64,000 nt of DNA from Arsukibacterium tuosuense (GCA_945872065.1 CAMBYH010000008.1:1-64000); one strand, 5' to 3'. Positions 18,965 through 28,217 are shown, numbered from the stretch's first letter. Translations and numbers: made by a program. The notes: a model not told the origin generated them from the letters alone.

Positions 18965-20194
18965 ATGCAAAACACCGTCGTGATCGCGGGGGCTGGCCAT
19001 GCCGCAGGCCAGACCATCGTGTCCCTCCGCCAGGGTGGCTTCGCTGGCCGCATCGTCATGGTGGGGGAAGAACCCTACCTCCCTTACCAGCGGCCACCCC
19101 TCTCCAAGAAGTTCCTGGCCGGGGAACTGGACGTCCCGCGGCTGCTTCTGCGCCAGGAGAAGTTCTATGCGGAGCACAGGGTGGACGTGCTGCTCAATAC
19201 CCGCGTGCTGCGGGTCCAGCCCGGCTCCCGGACAGTGGAGCTGTCCACCGGCCAGGCGCTGGCCTATGACAAGCTGGTGCTTGCCACCGGCAGCCGCGTG
19301 CGGGAAGTGACGCTGCCCGGCCACGGGCTTGCCGGGGTGCACTACCTGCGTACCGTTGACGACGTGGAGCGGATCCGGCCGGATTTTCGTCCCGGCGCCT
19401 CCCTCGTCATCGTTGGTGCGGGCTACATCGGGCTGGAGGTCGCCGCCGTGGCGATCGGCCTGGGCCTTAAGGTCACCGTGGTGGAGATGGCGGACCGGGT
19501 CATGGCCCGGGTCGATGCCCCGCAGATCTCGGCCTTCATGGCCAGCATGCACAGGGCAGCGGGAGTGGAGATCCGGTGCAACTTAGGCGTCCAGGCCTTC
19601 GCGGGCGAGACCCGCCTGCGGGGCGTGGTGGGCAGCGATGGCGTTGAGATGCCGGCAGACCTCGCCATCGTGGGCATCGGCATCCTGCCCAACGTTGAGC
19701 TGGCCGCCGACGCGGGCCTGGTGTGCGACAACGGCATCATGGTGGACGAGTACTGCCGGACCAGCGACCCGGACATCCTTGCCGTGGGCGACTGCACCAA
19801 TCACCCGAACCCGCTGCTGGGCCGGCGCCTGCGCCTCGAGTCCGTGCACAACGCCCAGGAGCAGGCGAAAACAGCCGCGATGACGCTTCTTGGCCGGCTT
19901 GAACCCTATGCCCAGATTCCCTGGTTCTGGTCTGACCAGTACGACCTGAAGCTGCAGATCGTGGGCCTGTCGTCGGCAACCGACCAGGCGGTGGTACGCG
20001 GCGATCCCGAGTCCCGGTCCTTCGCCGTGTTCTTCCTCAACGCAGGTCGGCTGACGGCGGTCTACGCGATCAACAGTCCCCGGGAATTCATGCTGTCCAA
20101 AAAGCTGATTGCCCTGGGTGCGCGGCCAGACCCCGCCCTGCTGGGCGACACCGCCGTGCCGTTCAAGGATATCGCCGCAGCTCTTGAGGCTTAG
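18965..20194 (+). CDS. FAD-dependent ferredoxin/rubredoxin reductase
   Basis: A 409-aa NAD(P)H-dependent flavoprotein of the oxygenase-coupled ferredoxin reductase type. The N-terminal FAD fold is VVIAGAGHAAGQT; the second Rossmann motif for NAD(P)H is IVGAGYIGLEVAA (about residue 148); the FAD motif is SDPDILAVGDCTNHPN (about 265). The C-terminal Reductase_C region (WFWSDQYDLKLQIVGL) is typical. There is no redox CxxC. These enzymes pass electrons to [2Fe-2S] ferredoxins serving P450s or dioxygenases; no partner lies nearby. Divergent from qor; convergent with 20191, overlapping it by 4 nt. Confidence 0.88.
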   Translation: MQNTVVIAGAGHAAGQTIVSLRQGGFAGRIVMVGEEPYLPYQRPPLSKKFLAGELDVPRLLLRQEKFYAEHRVDVLLNTRVLRVQPGSRTVELSTGQALAYDKLVLATGSRVREVTLPGHGLAGVHYLRTVDDVERIRPDFRPGASLVIVGAGYIGLEVAAVAIGLGLKVTVVEMADRVMARVDAPQISAFMASMHRAAGVEIRCNLGVQAFAGETRLRGVVGSDGVEMPADLAIVGIGILPNVELAADAGLVCDNGIMVDEYCRTSDPDILAVGDCTNHPNPLLGRRLRLESVHNAQEQAKTAAMTLLGRLEPYAQIPWFWSDQYDLKLQIVGLSSATDQAVVRGDPESRSFAVFFLNAGRLTAVYAINSPREFMLSKKLIALGARPDPALLGDTAVPFKDIAAALEA

Positions 20195-20862
20195 CGAGTG
20201 GTGACCGGCGGAGGGTTCGCCTTGATGGCGACGGCCCAGTCGGGGTCTCTGCCCCTGACCTCACCGGCTGCCGGATACAACAGTTCCCGGATCTCTCCGG
20301 TAAAGCCGGCGTAGCGCCCTGCAGCGCCCGTCACACCGGCGGCGCCGCCGGCGGTTGGCGGTGCGGACACCGGGTAACCCGCGGCACCGGCGGCACTGAA
20401 GTCGCCGCCGAGGGCCGCGAAGAATCCATCCCGGATCACCGTCCAGTAGTTGCTGTAGCCCGTGGCAAAAATGCTGCCCTCACCAGGCCAGTAGATGTTC
20501 CAGTAGTCATTGGTGCCGAGCCGGGCCCGCCAGAGGGAATTGCTCTCTGCTGCGGCAGAGACTTTGACGGCCAACGCAGCCAGCGCCCCCTCCCCCGCTG
20601 GCAAGACGATGATGCCGATCCGGACATTACGCAGCGCCGGGTCATTCAGCGTGACCTCGGGGTCCTGGCGCGCAGCCCGGAGGAGACTGCCTGCGCGGAG
20701 ATCAATGCCCCGATAGGCTTCCCCGCGATAGGCTTTGAAGGGTGCGAGTTCGCCCGACAACGGGGGCAGGCCCCGAAGCCATGCCAGCGGGTTCAGCAGC
20801 ACGGCGGAAGCGCCGGCCAGCAGCCCGAGCAGGAGTCCGAGGACCACAACCAGAGCGCGCAC
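20191..20862 (-). CDS. Uncharacterised membrane-anchored protein
   Basis: A 223-aa protein that I do not recognise. Residues about 4-27 form one strongly hydrophobic helix (signal anchor), and the rest is predicted periplasmic. Visible features are a Tyr/Arg-rich KAYRGEAYRGIDLRAG stretch, an aromatic segment (NDYWNIYWPGEGSIF, then YSNYWTVIRDGFF) and a Gly/Ala-rich low-complexity region (about 158-185). The start is GTG 20862, 2 nt after the stop of the upstream gene at 20865, so the two form a coupled pair. The 3' end overlaps the ferredoxin reductase end by 4 nt. Confidence 0.65.
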   Translation of the reverse strand: MRALVVVLGLLLGLLAGASAVLLNPLAWLRGLPPLSGELAPFKAYRGEAYRGIDLRAGSLLRAARQDPEVTLNDPALRNVRIGIIVLPAGEGALAALAVKVSAAAESNSLWRARLGTNDYWNIYWPGEGSIFATGYSNYWTVIRDGFFAALGGDFSAAGAAGYPVSAPPTAGGAAGVTGAAGRYAGFTGEIRELLYPAAGEVRGRDPDWAVAIKANPPPVTTR

Positions 20863-20864
20863 CG

Positions 20865-21566
20865 TCAGGTACCTGCCGCCGTGAAAGTGGAGAGCAGGAT
20901 CCGGCCCTGCGTACTGCCGTCGGCGCTGACTTCATCCAGTGCCCAGGTCTCGGAAAAGCTGCCCTCAAGCCCTTCGAATTCGCTGGTCCCGCGCAGCACC
21001 CTGCCGGTAGGTACCGAACCGGTGGTTGCCGGGGCATTCGCGGTGACCAGCAGGCGCTGGCGTTCCGCCCAGAACACCGCTGTCTGCTCCGGCGCGAAGG
21101 TCACGGGGCCGTCCGCCGTCGGCACCTCGATCAGCGTGGTGTCCTGCACATCCGTCTGCGCAAGGAACAGGGCACCGCGGCTGGGAATGACCAGCAGCCA
21201 GTTGGAGGCCGAGCGGCCCGGGTCCGCGATGGCCCCACCGGTGCCGGCCAGCCGGGTAGCCACCCCAATCACGTGGTCGTCAGCGTCCCGCAGGCGGAAG
21301 AGTTCAGCACTGGCGCGCTGGCCGGCGCTGTCTTCCAGCACGGCCGCGCCGACAGCTGCGGTGGCAGGCAAAGCGGCCCGGTCCTGCCCGGGCAGCCGGA
21401 TGCGATCTTCCGGCCAGCGAATGACGAACTCTTCCTGACGGCCGCCATCGGGCGGGACGGTAATCAGGGAGCGGTACCGGAGATGTGTGGGCAGTGGCCA
21501 GAACGTGGTGGCCAGAACAACCACCAGCAGGCCCGCAAGAAAAGAGAGGCCAAAAAGCCGCTTCAT
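20865..21566 (-). CDS. Uncharacterised membrane-anchored protein
   Basis: A 233-aa protein, not recognised. N-terminal signal anchor (KRLFGLSFLAGLLVVVLA, then TFWPLPTHLRYRS) and a predicted extracytoplasmic, beta-rich domain with repeated TADGPVTFAPE- and ALFLAQTDVQ-like strands. It ends 2 nt before the next gene and lies 56 nt downstream of the gshA stop on the same strand, so it may be in the gshA transcript. Base composition is like its neighbours. Confidence 0.65.
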   Translation of the reverse strand: MKRLFGLSFLAGLLVVVLATTFWPLPTHLRYRSLITVPPDGGRQEEFVIRWPEDRIRLPGQDRAALPATAAVGAAVLEDSAGQRASAELFRLRDADDHVIGVATRLAGTGGAIADPGRSASNWLLVIPSRGALFLAQTDVQDTTLIEVPTADGPVTFAPEQTAVFWAERQRLLVTANAPATTGSVPTGRVLRGTSEFEGLEGSFSETWALDEVSADGSTQGRILLSTFTAAGT

Positions 21567-21622
21567 GGACGGGCCCCACCCGCTGACCCGCAGATCGCGG
21601 AAGTGTAATCGCTCATGGGGAG

Positions 21623-23188
21623 CTAGGCGAGGTAGCGACGGAGATACTCGTCGAAGGACTGGTTATCGGTTGCTTCGATCTCCTGCTGCTTCGCCAGGGA
21701 CGTCGCAGCCTCGGCAGTGAGCAGATCACGATGCCGATTCAGCTCGGGAGCCAGTGAGAGAAAGTACTCGCGGGTACGCCCGGCAAGTGCCAGTCCGTAC
21801 TGAGCCAGTGACTGGCCTCCACTCTGCAGTTCCTTCAGCAGAGCGGCGGACGGCGTGCGCCCGGAGTCATCGACGGCGTCCAGCTGATAACGGATCGCTG
21901 CCACATGGCCCTGCTTTTCGCCCGGATCGATCAGGCGCGCGACCTGCACCATGTCCTGACAGATGCTCCCGGCCCAGTCCTGCAGGGCCACGTTGTGCCC
22001 GTCGCGATTAAGTTGCAGGCCAGGCTCGCGGCCGCGCCGTGCAACCAGGCCGTGGTTGACGTCGATACGCTCCTGCTCCGCCACCGAGATCGGTGGGCTC
22101 TCCTGGAGCAGACAATAAATAAGGAACACTTCCAGAAAACGCAGCTGGCGCTGGTTGATGCCCACCGGATCCCAGGGACTGATGTCGAGCGCCCGCAGCT
22201 CGATGTACTGCACGCCACCCCGGCGAAGCGCCGCCGTGGGCCGCTCCCCCGGCTGGGTCACCCGCTTCGGGCGGATCGTGCTGTAAAACTCGTTTTCGAT
22301 CTGCAACTGATTGGCATTGAGCTGGCGGTACTCGCCACCCACCCGCACACCGATCCGCTCGAATTCGGCACGGGGCGTATGGGTTGCCTGGCAGAGATCC
22401 CGGACGTACTCCTCAAGGCTGTTGGCCGACACCTGCAGGCTGGCCTGGGCGCTGTTGCGATAGCCCAGATCGCTCATCCGCAATGACGTGGCAAAGGGTC
22501 CGAAGAAGGTGCCCGCATCCAGTTCCTGCAGATTGGTCGGCCCGCGACCCCGAACGAAGGATTTACAGAGGGCCGGGGAAGCGCCAAACAGGTACAGCAG
22601 AAGCCAGTCGAGCCGGCGCACATTGCGCACGGCACCGAGGTAGGTGGCCGACCGGAATGCCTGCAGGTCGCCCTGCTGCCCCTCCAGCTGCTGATAAAGG
22701 GGCCAGAACGCGTCAGGCAGGGAGTAGTTGTAATGGATCCCGGCGATAGCCTGCATGATCCTGCCGTAGCGATGCCCAAGGCCCTCGCGGTAGATCGTTT
22801 TCATCCGGCCGATGTTGGACGAGCCGTACTGGGCCAGCGGCACATCGGCATCACTGCTGATGGAACAGGGCATGCTGAGGGGCCAGAGCAGCTCGTCGCC
22901 GATCCGTTCCACCACGAACTGGTGCACGTCGCACAGGAACTGGATCGTCTCCCAGTTGGCCAGTTGCGGCGGGGTTACAAACTCGAGCAGCGCCTCGGAG
23001 TAGTCGGTGGTGATGAACTCGTTAGTGAGCGCCGAGCCAAGGGCCAGCGGATGGGGCGTCTTTGCCAACTGACCGGTCGGGGTAATGCGCAGGCACTCCC
23101 GCTCCACGCCCCGCTTGCCGCCACGTACGAGACCGGCCATCTCCGGTACCGAGAGGTGATGCAGGCGGGTTTCGAGCAGTTTTCCCAA
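21623..23188 (-). CDS. gshA: Glutamate-cysteine ligase
   Basis: First enzyme of glutathione synthesis, joining glutamate and cysteine with ATP. It is 521 aa, the proteobacterial GshA (type 1) length. The N-terminus has GVERECLRITPTGQLAKTPH and LGSALTNEFITTDYSEALLEF, directly comparable with E. coli GshA, and the core has RYG-type and YIELRALDISPWDPVG motifs. The start is a rare TTG at 23188; the alignment with E. coli GshA needs most of these residues, so an internal ATG is less likely. A 119-nt spacer separates it from the divergent gene at 23308. Confidence 0.95.
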   Translation of the reverse strand: MGKLLETRLHHLSVPEMAGLVRGGKRGVERECLRITPTGQLAKTPHPLALGSALTNEFITTDYSEALLEFVTPPQLANWETIQFLCDVHQFVVERIGDELLWPLSMPCSISSDADVPLAQYGSSNIGRMKTIYREGLGHRYGRIMQAIAGIHYNYSLPDAFWPLYQQLEGQQGDLQAFRSATYLGAVRNVRRLDWLLLYLFGASPALCKSFVRGRGPTNLQELDAGTFFGPFATSLRMSDLGYRNSAQASLQVSANSLEEYVRDLCQATHTPRAEFERIGVRVGGEYRQLNANQLQIENEFYSTIRPKRVTQPGERPTAALRRGGVQYIELRALDISPWDPVGINQRQLRFLEVFLIYCLLQESPPISVAEQERIDVNHGLVARRGREPGLQLNRDGHNVALQDWAGSICQDMVQVARLIDPGEKQGHVAAIRYQLDAVDDSGRTPSAALLKELQSGGQSLAQYGLALAGRTREYFLSLAPELNRHRDLLTAEAATSLAKQQEIEATDNQSFDEYLRRYLA

Positions 23189-23307
23189 GGTTCCGGTCCT
23201 TAAAAGTCAGCCCGTCCGGGTTGACGGGTTGGGCAGATTACACGTTATCGTCAAACCGGCGGTACCGGCTGACAGGAGCGGTTAATCCGCATGCTATAAA
23301 AAGGGCC

Positions 23308-23715
23308 ATGCGCCTTCGTAAGGTCACGCGCCGGCCATGGCGACAACTCCTCCTTGTGGCCACCTGTGGGCTGTTGCTCCTGGCCACAGGGCCGGCCTTC
23401 GCCTTTCGCTGCGGCTTAAAGCTCGTGGCCACCGGGGACCACTACTCCAAGGTGCTGAAACACTGCGGAGAGCCGATTGGCGTGCAGGAGCGGCGGATCT
23501 ATGGGGAAGGCAGGACCCGTCCACGGGTCCTGCTGGAGGGACCCAACGGGCTGCGCGTCGAGCGGGAGGTGCTGGCCTATGACCGTTCCTACGTCGAGAT
23601 CGAGGTGGAGGAATGGACCTACAATTTCGGCCCCCGCCGGCTGATGCAGCTGGTGCGCTTCGAGAATGGCTTCGTCGCTGAGACGGAAGAGCTGGGCTAC
23701 GGCTTCAGGCCGTAG
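23308..23715 (+). CDS. Periplasmic DUF2845 protein
   Basis: A 135-aa secreted protein of the DUF2845 type; function unknown. A basic N-terminus and hydrophobic core (LLLVATCGLLLLATGPAFA) form a clear signal peptide with cleavage after AFA. The mature part has two Cys (FRCGLK and KHCGEPIG) that could form a disulfide, then charged strands ending ELGYGFRP. The frame extends upstream, but ATG 23308 gives a proper signal peptide; a TATAAA lies just upstream (23295). Its TAG stop lies within an 18-nt palindrome shared with the opposite gene's stop. Confidence 0.75.
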   Translation: MRLRKVTRRPWRQLLLVATCGLLLLATGPAFAFRCGLKLVATGDHYSKVLKHCGEPIGVQERRIYGEGRTRPRVLLEGPNGLRVEREVLAYDRSYVEIEVEEWTYNFGPRRLMQLVRFENGFVAETEELGYGFRP

Positions 23716-23729
23716 GAGGGCGCTCCTAC
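23712..23729. repeat. Minimal REP-like palindrome supplying two stop codons
   Basis: GTAGGAGGGCGCTCCTAC, a near-perfect 18-nt palindrome. Its left GTAG holds the stop of the DUF2845 gene and its right CTAC holds the stop of the convergent hydrolase gene. It looks like a REP pair collapsed to its tips; GGCTTCAGGCC just upstream resembles a decayed unit core. Confidence 0.85.
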
Positions 23730-24697
23730 TGGGAGAAGGACTCGACCAGGTAGTCGTCCGACCAGGTGCGCAAGCGGTAATCCAGCAGAAAACCGCAGTG
23801 GCCCCCCCAGCGTGTGCGTTGCACCGTCAGCGCTGGAGATTTGGCGAGGCGGTTCGCGGAGCCGGAAGGAATGACGGGATCGTCGTCGGCCAGGAGAATG
23901 GACGTCGGCACGGCCAGCCCTGCCAGCCTGTCCCCGGTGACGGCGTAGCCACGGAGATAGCTCTGCAGATCGGCATACTCCGTGTAGCGCGTAACGAAGT
24001 GGTCCGTCATGTCCCGCAGCGAGCGAAACTGGGCCAGCCTGCGCAGATCATAGTCCGCAGGAAAGGCCTGCGCCTTGCGTTCCAGGGAGAGGCGCCACTT
24101 GTTCATGAAGTAACGGCGGTAGATTACTGAGCCGGAATCCAGCGCCAGCATGGTCTCCTCCGGATCCAGCACCGGACAGACCGCAGCCACCCGGGCTATC
24201 CCGAGGGCCGGTCCCGCTGCCGCAGCGATGCGCAGGGCAAAATTGCCGCCCAGGGAATAGCCCGCCAGGTACAGCGGCTCGCCAGGAAAGCTCTCACGGA
24301 CCCAGCGGGTCGCATCCACCATTTCATCCAGGCGGCAGGAATGAAAGATACCGCGGTTCAGGTGGTGGGTACCCCCATGGTCCCGCATGTTGATGCGCAC
24401 GATGCGAAAGCCCGTCCGCCACAGGCGGTCGGCGGCCGACAGGACGTGGAGCGAGGCAGAACTGCCCTCCCAGCCGTGAAGCAGGATCGCAACGCGCCCA
24501 TTGGGCTGCTGGGCCGGCGTGTGCTGGGCCGACAGGCGCACGCCGTCCCTGCACTCGATGATGAGATTCTGGGTAACAGCGAGCAGGTCGTAGGCCTCGC
24601 TGAGGACGTGCTTGCGCCGCCAGCTGCTGTTCGCCAGGCCAGCCTGCACGTCCGCGTTGCGCAGCAGGCGCGGCGGTCTGAAGCCAGAGCCCGTCAT
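23726..24697 (-). CDS. Alpha/beta hydrolase, YheT family
   Basis: A 323-aa predicted hydrolase of the YheT/ABHD1-3-like type. N-terminal FRPPRLLRNADVQ is typical of the family. Then come ILLHGWEGSSAS (oxyanion), MRDHGGTHHLNRGIFH, nucleophile Ser in GYSLGGNFAL (about residue 146), acid in LLADDDPVIP and His in RWGGHCGFL, so the triad is complete. Substrate unknown. ATG 24697 overlaps the stop of the upstream response-regulator gene (ATGA), so it is coupled to it. The stop codon comes from the 18-nt palindrome. Confidence 0.87.
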   Translation of the reverse strand: MTGSGFRPPRLLRNADVQAGLANSSWRRKHVLSEAYDLLAVTQNLIIECRDGVRLSAQHTPAQQPNGRVAILLHGWEGSSASLHVLSAADRLWRTGFRIVRINMRDHGGTHHLNRGIFHSCRLDEMVDATRWVRESFPGEPLYLAGYSLGGNFALRIAAAAGPALGIARVAAVCPVLDPEETMLALDSGSVIYRRYFMNKWRLSLERKAQAFPADYDLRRLAQFRSLRDMTDHFVTRYTEYADLQSYLRGYAVTGDRLAGLAVPTSILLADDDPVIPSGSANRLAKSPALTVQRTRWGGHCGFLLDYRLRTWSDDYLVESFSQ

Positions 24698-26031
24698 GAT
24701 CCGCCAGCCTGTGGTCGGGCAGCTGCTGCCGGTTGCGGGGCGAACTTGACCTCAACCCGCTGGTTTTGCTGCGCGATCCGGTTCCACTCTCCGGCGGTCA
24801 CATCGGCAGTCAGGGTTGGGTACGGAACGAGGGGCGCGGCGTTGCCGAGCGGCTCGAACTCCACACTGATGGGCCCACCGCTCACGGCCAGCTCGGCCAG
24901 ATAGTTGGCGAAAGCCACGGACTGCCGCGCTGACTCTGCGCGGGCTTCATCGGGCAACAGGCCGACCCGGTCGCAGCCGGCAGCCTGGAGGTCGTCGGGC
25001 GCCATCTCCCAGGATTCGTCCCGCGCCCGCCGCATGCAGAAGTCGCCGACGTGACCCTCCAGCCGGACTGTGCCGCGAAAATCCAGCGCACGCAGCCGGT
25101 CCAGCAGGCCGGTGAGCCTGAGTAGCTGTGCATCGTCGAAGGGCAGTGCCTCGGGAGGGTAGCTGGCGCCCTGGTTGACGCTCCACTCGAGCGCCGCCGC
25201 CACGTCCCTGGACCATACCGGGCTTAAGCCCGCGGGCTGGCCCCGGCGCGCAACCTCAGCAGTGGCCTCCACCACGTCGCCCGCGCGGCGGGCGTTCAGT
25301 TCTGCGAGCAGGCCAAGGTTCTGGCGGGTGGCCGCACGCCACTTCGCCTCGGAGTCCAGGTGGAGCCAGACAAAGGTGGCAGCCACGACGGCGAGCGTTG
25401 TGATCAGCGCACCGGTAGGCCAGAACGGGGTCCGCCGTCCGGGCGACGTTCCCGCGGCGATCGCCGTCGGCAGGTGGTCACCCAGGACGCGGCTGACGGT
25501 GGTTTCAAGATCGGCCCGCAACGCACGGTTGTGGTCGACGAGCATTTCCTGCAGCCAGCGATGCAGGTCCGACCAGTCCGCCGGGGCGTTCACGGACTCC
25601 ACCCCGGGCAGCACGCCCTGGTCGCCGGCGCGCCGGGCAGGAGACGGCGGCACATCGCCTGGCAACAGGTGCAGGGACCGGAGCACCTCCCGGACCTCGA
25701 CGGGCTTGATCTGCTTGGGCAGGACCCCGACAGCACCGAGCGCGCGGGCCTGCCCCACATAGAGTTCACCCGACTGGGAGGTGTACATCATCACGGGGAT
25801 GGTCGCCGTCGCCGGATTTTCCTTGATGGCCTTGACGGCCTGGAAGCCGTCCATGCCCGGCATCATGTGGTCCATGAAGATGACGTCGGGGCGATGGAGG
25901 ACCAGAAACTCGAGGGCCGCTTCGGCGGATTCGGCGGTTTCCACCCGGAGTTCGTAATCGGCCAGCATGCGCCGGAGCCCTTCGCGGGCAGTCCGGGAGT
26001 CGTCCACGATCAACGCGCTTCTCTGGGCCAC
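24694..26031 (-). CDS. Receiver domain - transmembrane - OmpA-like fusion protein
   Basis: A 445-aa protein with an unusual domain order. Residues 1-122 are a complete CheY-like receiver (Asp10/Asp11, phospho-acceptor Asp54 in IFMDHMMPG, Thr84, Lys106). A linker (about 125-200) includes a helical segment. One membrane helix lies at about 205-224. The C-terminal part (about 300-430) resembles an OmpA/MotB-type domain: GTVRLEGHVGD, an AESARQSVAFANYLAEL helix, GNAAPLVP, and NQRVEVKF at the end. The receiver is cytoplasmic and the OmpA-like part periplasmic. The start is GTG 26031. It is coupled to the YheT-type gene and divergent from a GGDEF-EAL gene. Confidence 0.75.
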   Translation of the reverse strand: MAQRSALIVDDSRTAREGLRRMLADYELRVETAESAEAALEFLVLHRPDVIFMDHMMPGMDGFQAVKAIKENPATATIPVMMYTSQSGELYVGQARALGAVGVLPKQIKPVEVREVLRSLHLLPGDVPPSPARRAGDQGVLPGVESVNAPADWSDLHRWLQEMLVDHNRALRADLETTVSRVLGDHLPTAIAAGTSPGRRTPFWPTGALITTLAVVAATFVWLHLDSEAKWRAATRQNLGLLAELNARRAGDVVEATAEVARRGQPAGLSPVWSRDVAAALEWSVNQGASYPPEALPFDDAQLLRLTGLLDRLRALDFRGTVRLEGHVGDFCMRRARDESWEMAPDDLQAAGCDRVGLLPDEARAESARQSVAFANYLAELAVSGGPISVEFEPLGNAAPLVPYPTLTADVTAGEWNRIAQQNQRVEVKFAPQPAAAARPQAGGS

Positions 26032-26182
26032 GCGGCCATTCTAAACCCCGCCTGCGCCGGGTTGGATGTGTACCGGGCCACAGTTGGGTCCGATGGCGAC
26101 AGCGGCGACCGCTGGGCTGCGCTTGTCCAAGCTCTCTGGCATTGTCATGCTAGAGCCCTTCGAGGGCCGAATAGCAACAATA

Positions 26183-28174
26183 ATGCAGCCCCGCCCAAGC
26201 CTTGATGTAGCGGTTGCCAGCACGGCAGCCGACACCGCCTCCACCATGCCGCTGGTCCTGCTGCTCGGCCTGCTTGTCGCACTGGTCGTCCTGACCCTCG
26301 TGCTGCGGACCCGTCTGGCCCGGCGCCAGCAGGCGGCCGGGGAGCTCACCGCCGCCGTGGAGAAACTGATCCAGGGCAACCTCACTGCAGGCATCAGCAG
26401 CAGCGATCCGGCCGAGGTTGGCGTCCTCGCGCAGGCTCTCGAGCGCCTGCGCCTCAGCCTGCGGACGACGGCAGGATCCCGCGACTACCTGAGCCAGGTC
26501 ATTGCCGGCATGAGTGACGCTGTCGTGGTCACCCGTCTGGATGGCGCCATCGCCCGGGTGAACCCGGCCGCCGAACGGCTGCTCGGCCAGGCGGCCGCCG
26601 ACCTCCGCGGCCAGCCACTGGTCAACCTCGTGGCCCCGAGCCAGCGGAGCGGCTTCACCCTGTCGGACCCGCTGGCCCGGACCCGGGAAACCGCCTTCCT
26701 GAACGGGGCCGGCGAAGAGGTCCCCGTGGCGTACACCGCAGCTGAGATCGTGGCGGAAGAGCCCGGGGCCCAGGGCTATGTGCTGACGGCCCGCAATATC
26801 AGCGAGCGCAAGGTTGCCGAGCAGCGCATCCGCTACCTGGCGCGCATCGACGCACTGACCAAGGTGCCCAACCGGATGCAGTTTCAGCACCTTCTTCAGC
26901 GAGCGATCGCCCAGGCGCGGCGGGGTGACCACCGTCTCGCACTGATCTACCTGGACGTCGACAAGTTCAAGGAGATCAATGACACCTTTGGTCATACCGC
27001 CGGGGATCTCTGCCTCAAGACCCTGACGGACCGGTTGCGCGGCATTCTCCCCAACTCCTCCGTCGTCGGCCGGCTGGCCGGGGACGAATTCGGCGTGATC
27101 CTCGACAACCTGGACCCGACGCGCAACCTCCGGGCCGAAGTCGTCGCCACCACCCGCCTGCTGCAGGAAACCATTGCGGAGCCGCTGCACTATCAGGGCC
27201 AACAGCTCTACATGACCACCAGCGCTGGCGTGGCGCTGTACCCCGGGGACGGCAACAACGTCATCGATCTCATTCGGAACGCCGATGCCGCGTTGTACAG
27301 GGCCAAGCGCCAGGGCGGCGGCGCCCTCGACGTCTATCACGCCGACATGAACGCCGCGACCGTCGAACGGCTGATGCTGAAGAGCCGCCTGCGGAAGGCG
27401 TTCGAGAAAAACGAGCTGCGGGTGCACTACCAGCCGAAGATTGACCTGCGGGACGGCACCGTCGCCGGTGCGGAGGCACTGGTCCGCTGGGAGCTGACAG
27501 ACCGGGGCATCGTGCTGCCGTCAGAATTCATCCCGCTGGCCGAAGAAAGCAACATGATCCTGCAGATTGGCGAGTGGGTGCTCGACCGGGTCTGCAGTGA
27601 CTACCAGCGCTGGCAGATGACCCCCGTCAATCCAGGACGGGTGGCCGTGAACATTTCACTGCGCCAGCTCAAGCAGCGCGACTTCATCAGCCGGGTGCAG
27701 GAGATCTACGGCAAGCATGGCGTCTTGCCCGCCAACCTGGAACTTGAGATCACCGAGACCACCTTGATGGAAGACCCCAAGCGCACCCTGCGGCTGCTTG
27801 ATGCGTTGCACAACATGGGCCTGCGGCTGGCCATCGATGACTTCGGCACCGGGTATTCGTCCCTCAGCGCCCTTCAGCAGTTCCCGATCTCCACCCTCAA
27901 GATCGACCAGTCCTTCGTTCGTAATGCCACCACCAACCACGACCAGGCCACGATCGTCTCCATGATCATCGAGATGGGCCACAGCCTTGATCTGGAGGTG
28001 ATAGCGGAAGGCGTGGAGACCGAGGACCAGCTGCGTTTTCTGCGGGCCCTGAACTGCGACTACGCCCAGGGAACCCTCTTCGGACGGGCGATGGCGGCGG
28101 ACGATTTTCGTGACCTGCTGCGAGACCAGGCCGGGGGAGCGGGTCGCTATCGTCCCCTGTTCGCAAGACGCTAA
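26183..28174 (+). CDS. PAS-GGDEF-EAL membrane protein (c-di-GMP turnover)
   Basis: Probable c-di-GMP synthase/phosphodiesterase of about 663 aa. One N-terminal membrane helix (PLVLLLGLLVALVVLTLVL) is followed by a HAMP-like linker, a PAS domain (about 110-210), a GGDEF domain and an EAL domain. The GGDEF motif reads AGDEF (RLAGDEFGVIL), a variant known to be active in some enzymes. The EAL domain keeps GAEALVRWE, the ELEITE, DDFGTGYSSL and EGVET motifs, so it is probably active. The start is uncertain: the frame opens at 26066, but codon use before 26183 looks non-coding. Divergent from the receiver-OmpA gene. Confidence 0.9.
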   Translation: MQPRPSLDVAVASTAADTASTMPLVLLLGLLVALVVLTLVLRTRLARRQQAAGELTAAVEKLIQGNLTAGISSSDPAEVGVLAQALERLRLSLRTTAGSRDYLSQVIAGMSDAVVVTRLDGAIARVNPAAERLLGQAAADLRGQPLVNLVAPSQRSGFTLSDPLARTRETAFLNGAGEEVPVAYTAAEIVAEEPGAQGYVLTARNISERKVAEQRIRYLARIDALTKVPNRMQFQHLLQRAIAQARRGDHRLALIYLDVDKFKEINDTFGHTAGDLCLKTLTDRLRGILPNSSVVGRLAGDEFGVILDNLDPTRNLRAEVVATTRLLQETIAEPLHYQGQQLYMTTSAGVALYPGDGNNVIDLIRNADAALYRAKRQGGGALDVYHADMNAATVERLMLKSRLRKAFEKNELRVHYQPKIDLRDGTVAGAEALVRWELTDRGIVLPSEFIPLAEESNMILQIGEWVLDRVCSDYQRWQMTPVNPGRVAVNISLRQLKQRDFISRVQEIYGKHGVLPANLELEITETTLMEDPKRTLRLLDALHNMGLRLAIDDFGTGYSSLSALQQFPISTLKIDQSFVRNATTNHDQATIVSMIIEMGHSLDLEVIAEGVETEDQLRFLRALNCDYAQGTLFGRAMAADDFRDLLRDQAGGAGRYRPLFARR

Positions 28175-28217
28175 GTCTGCGGCATAATTTGCCCACCCTC
28201 ACACCGGAGCTCAGTCC

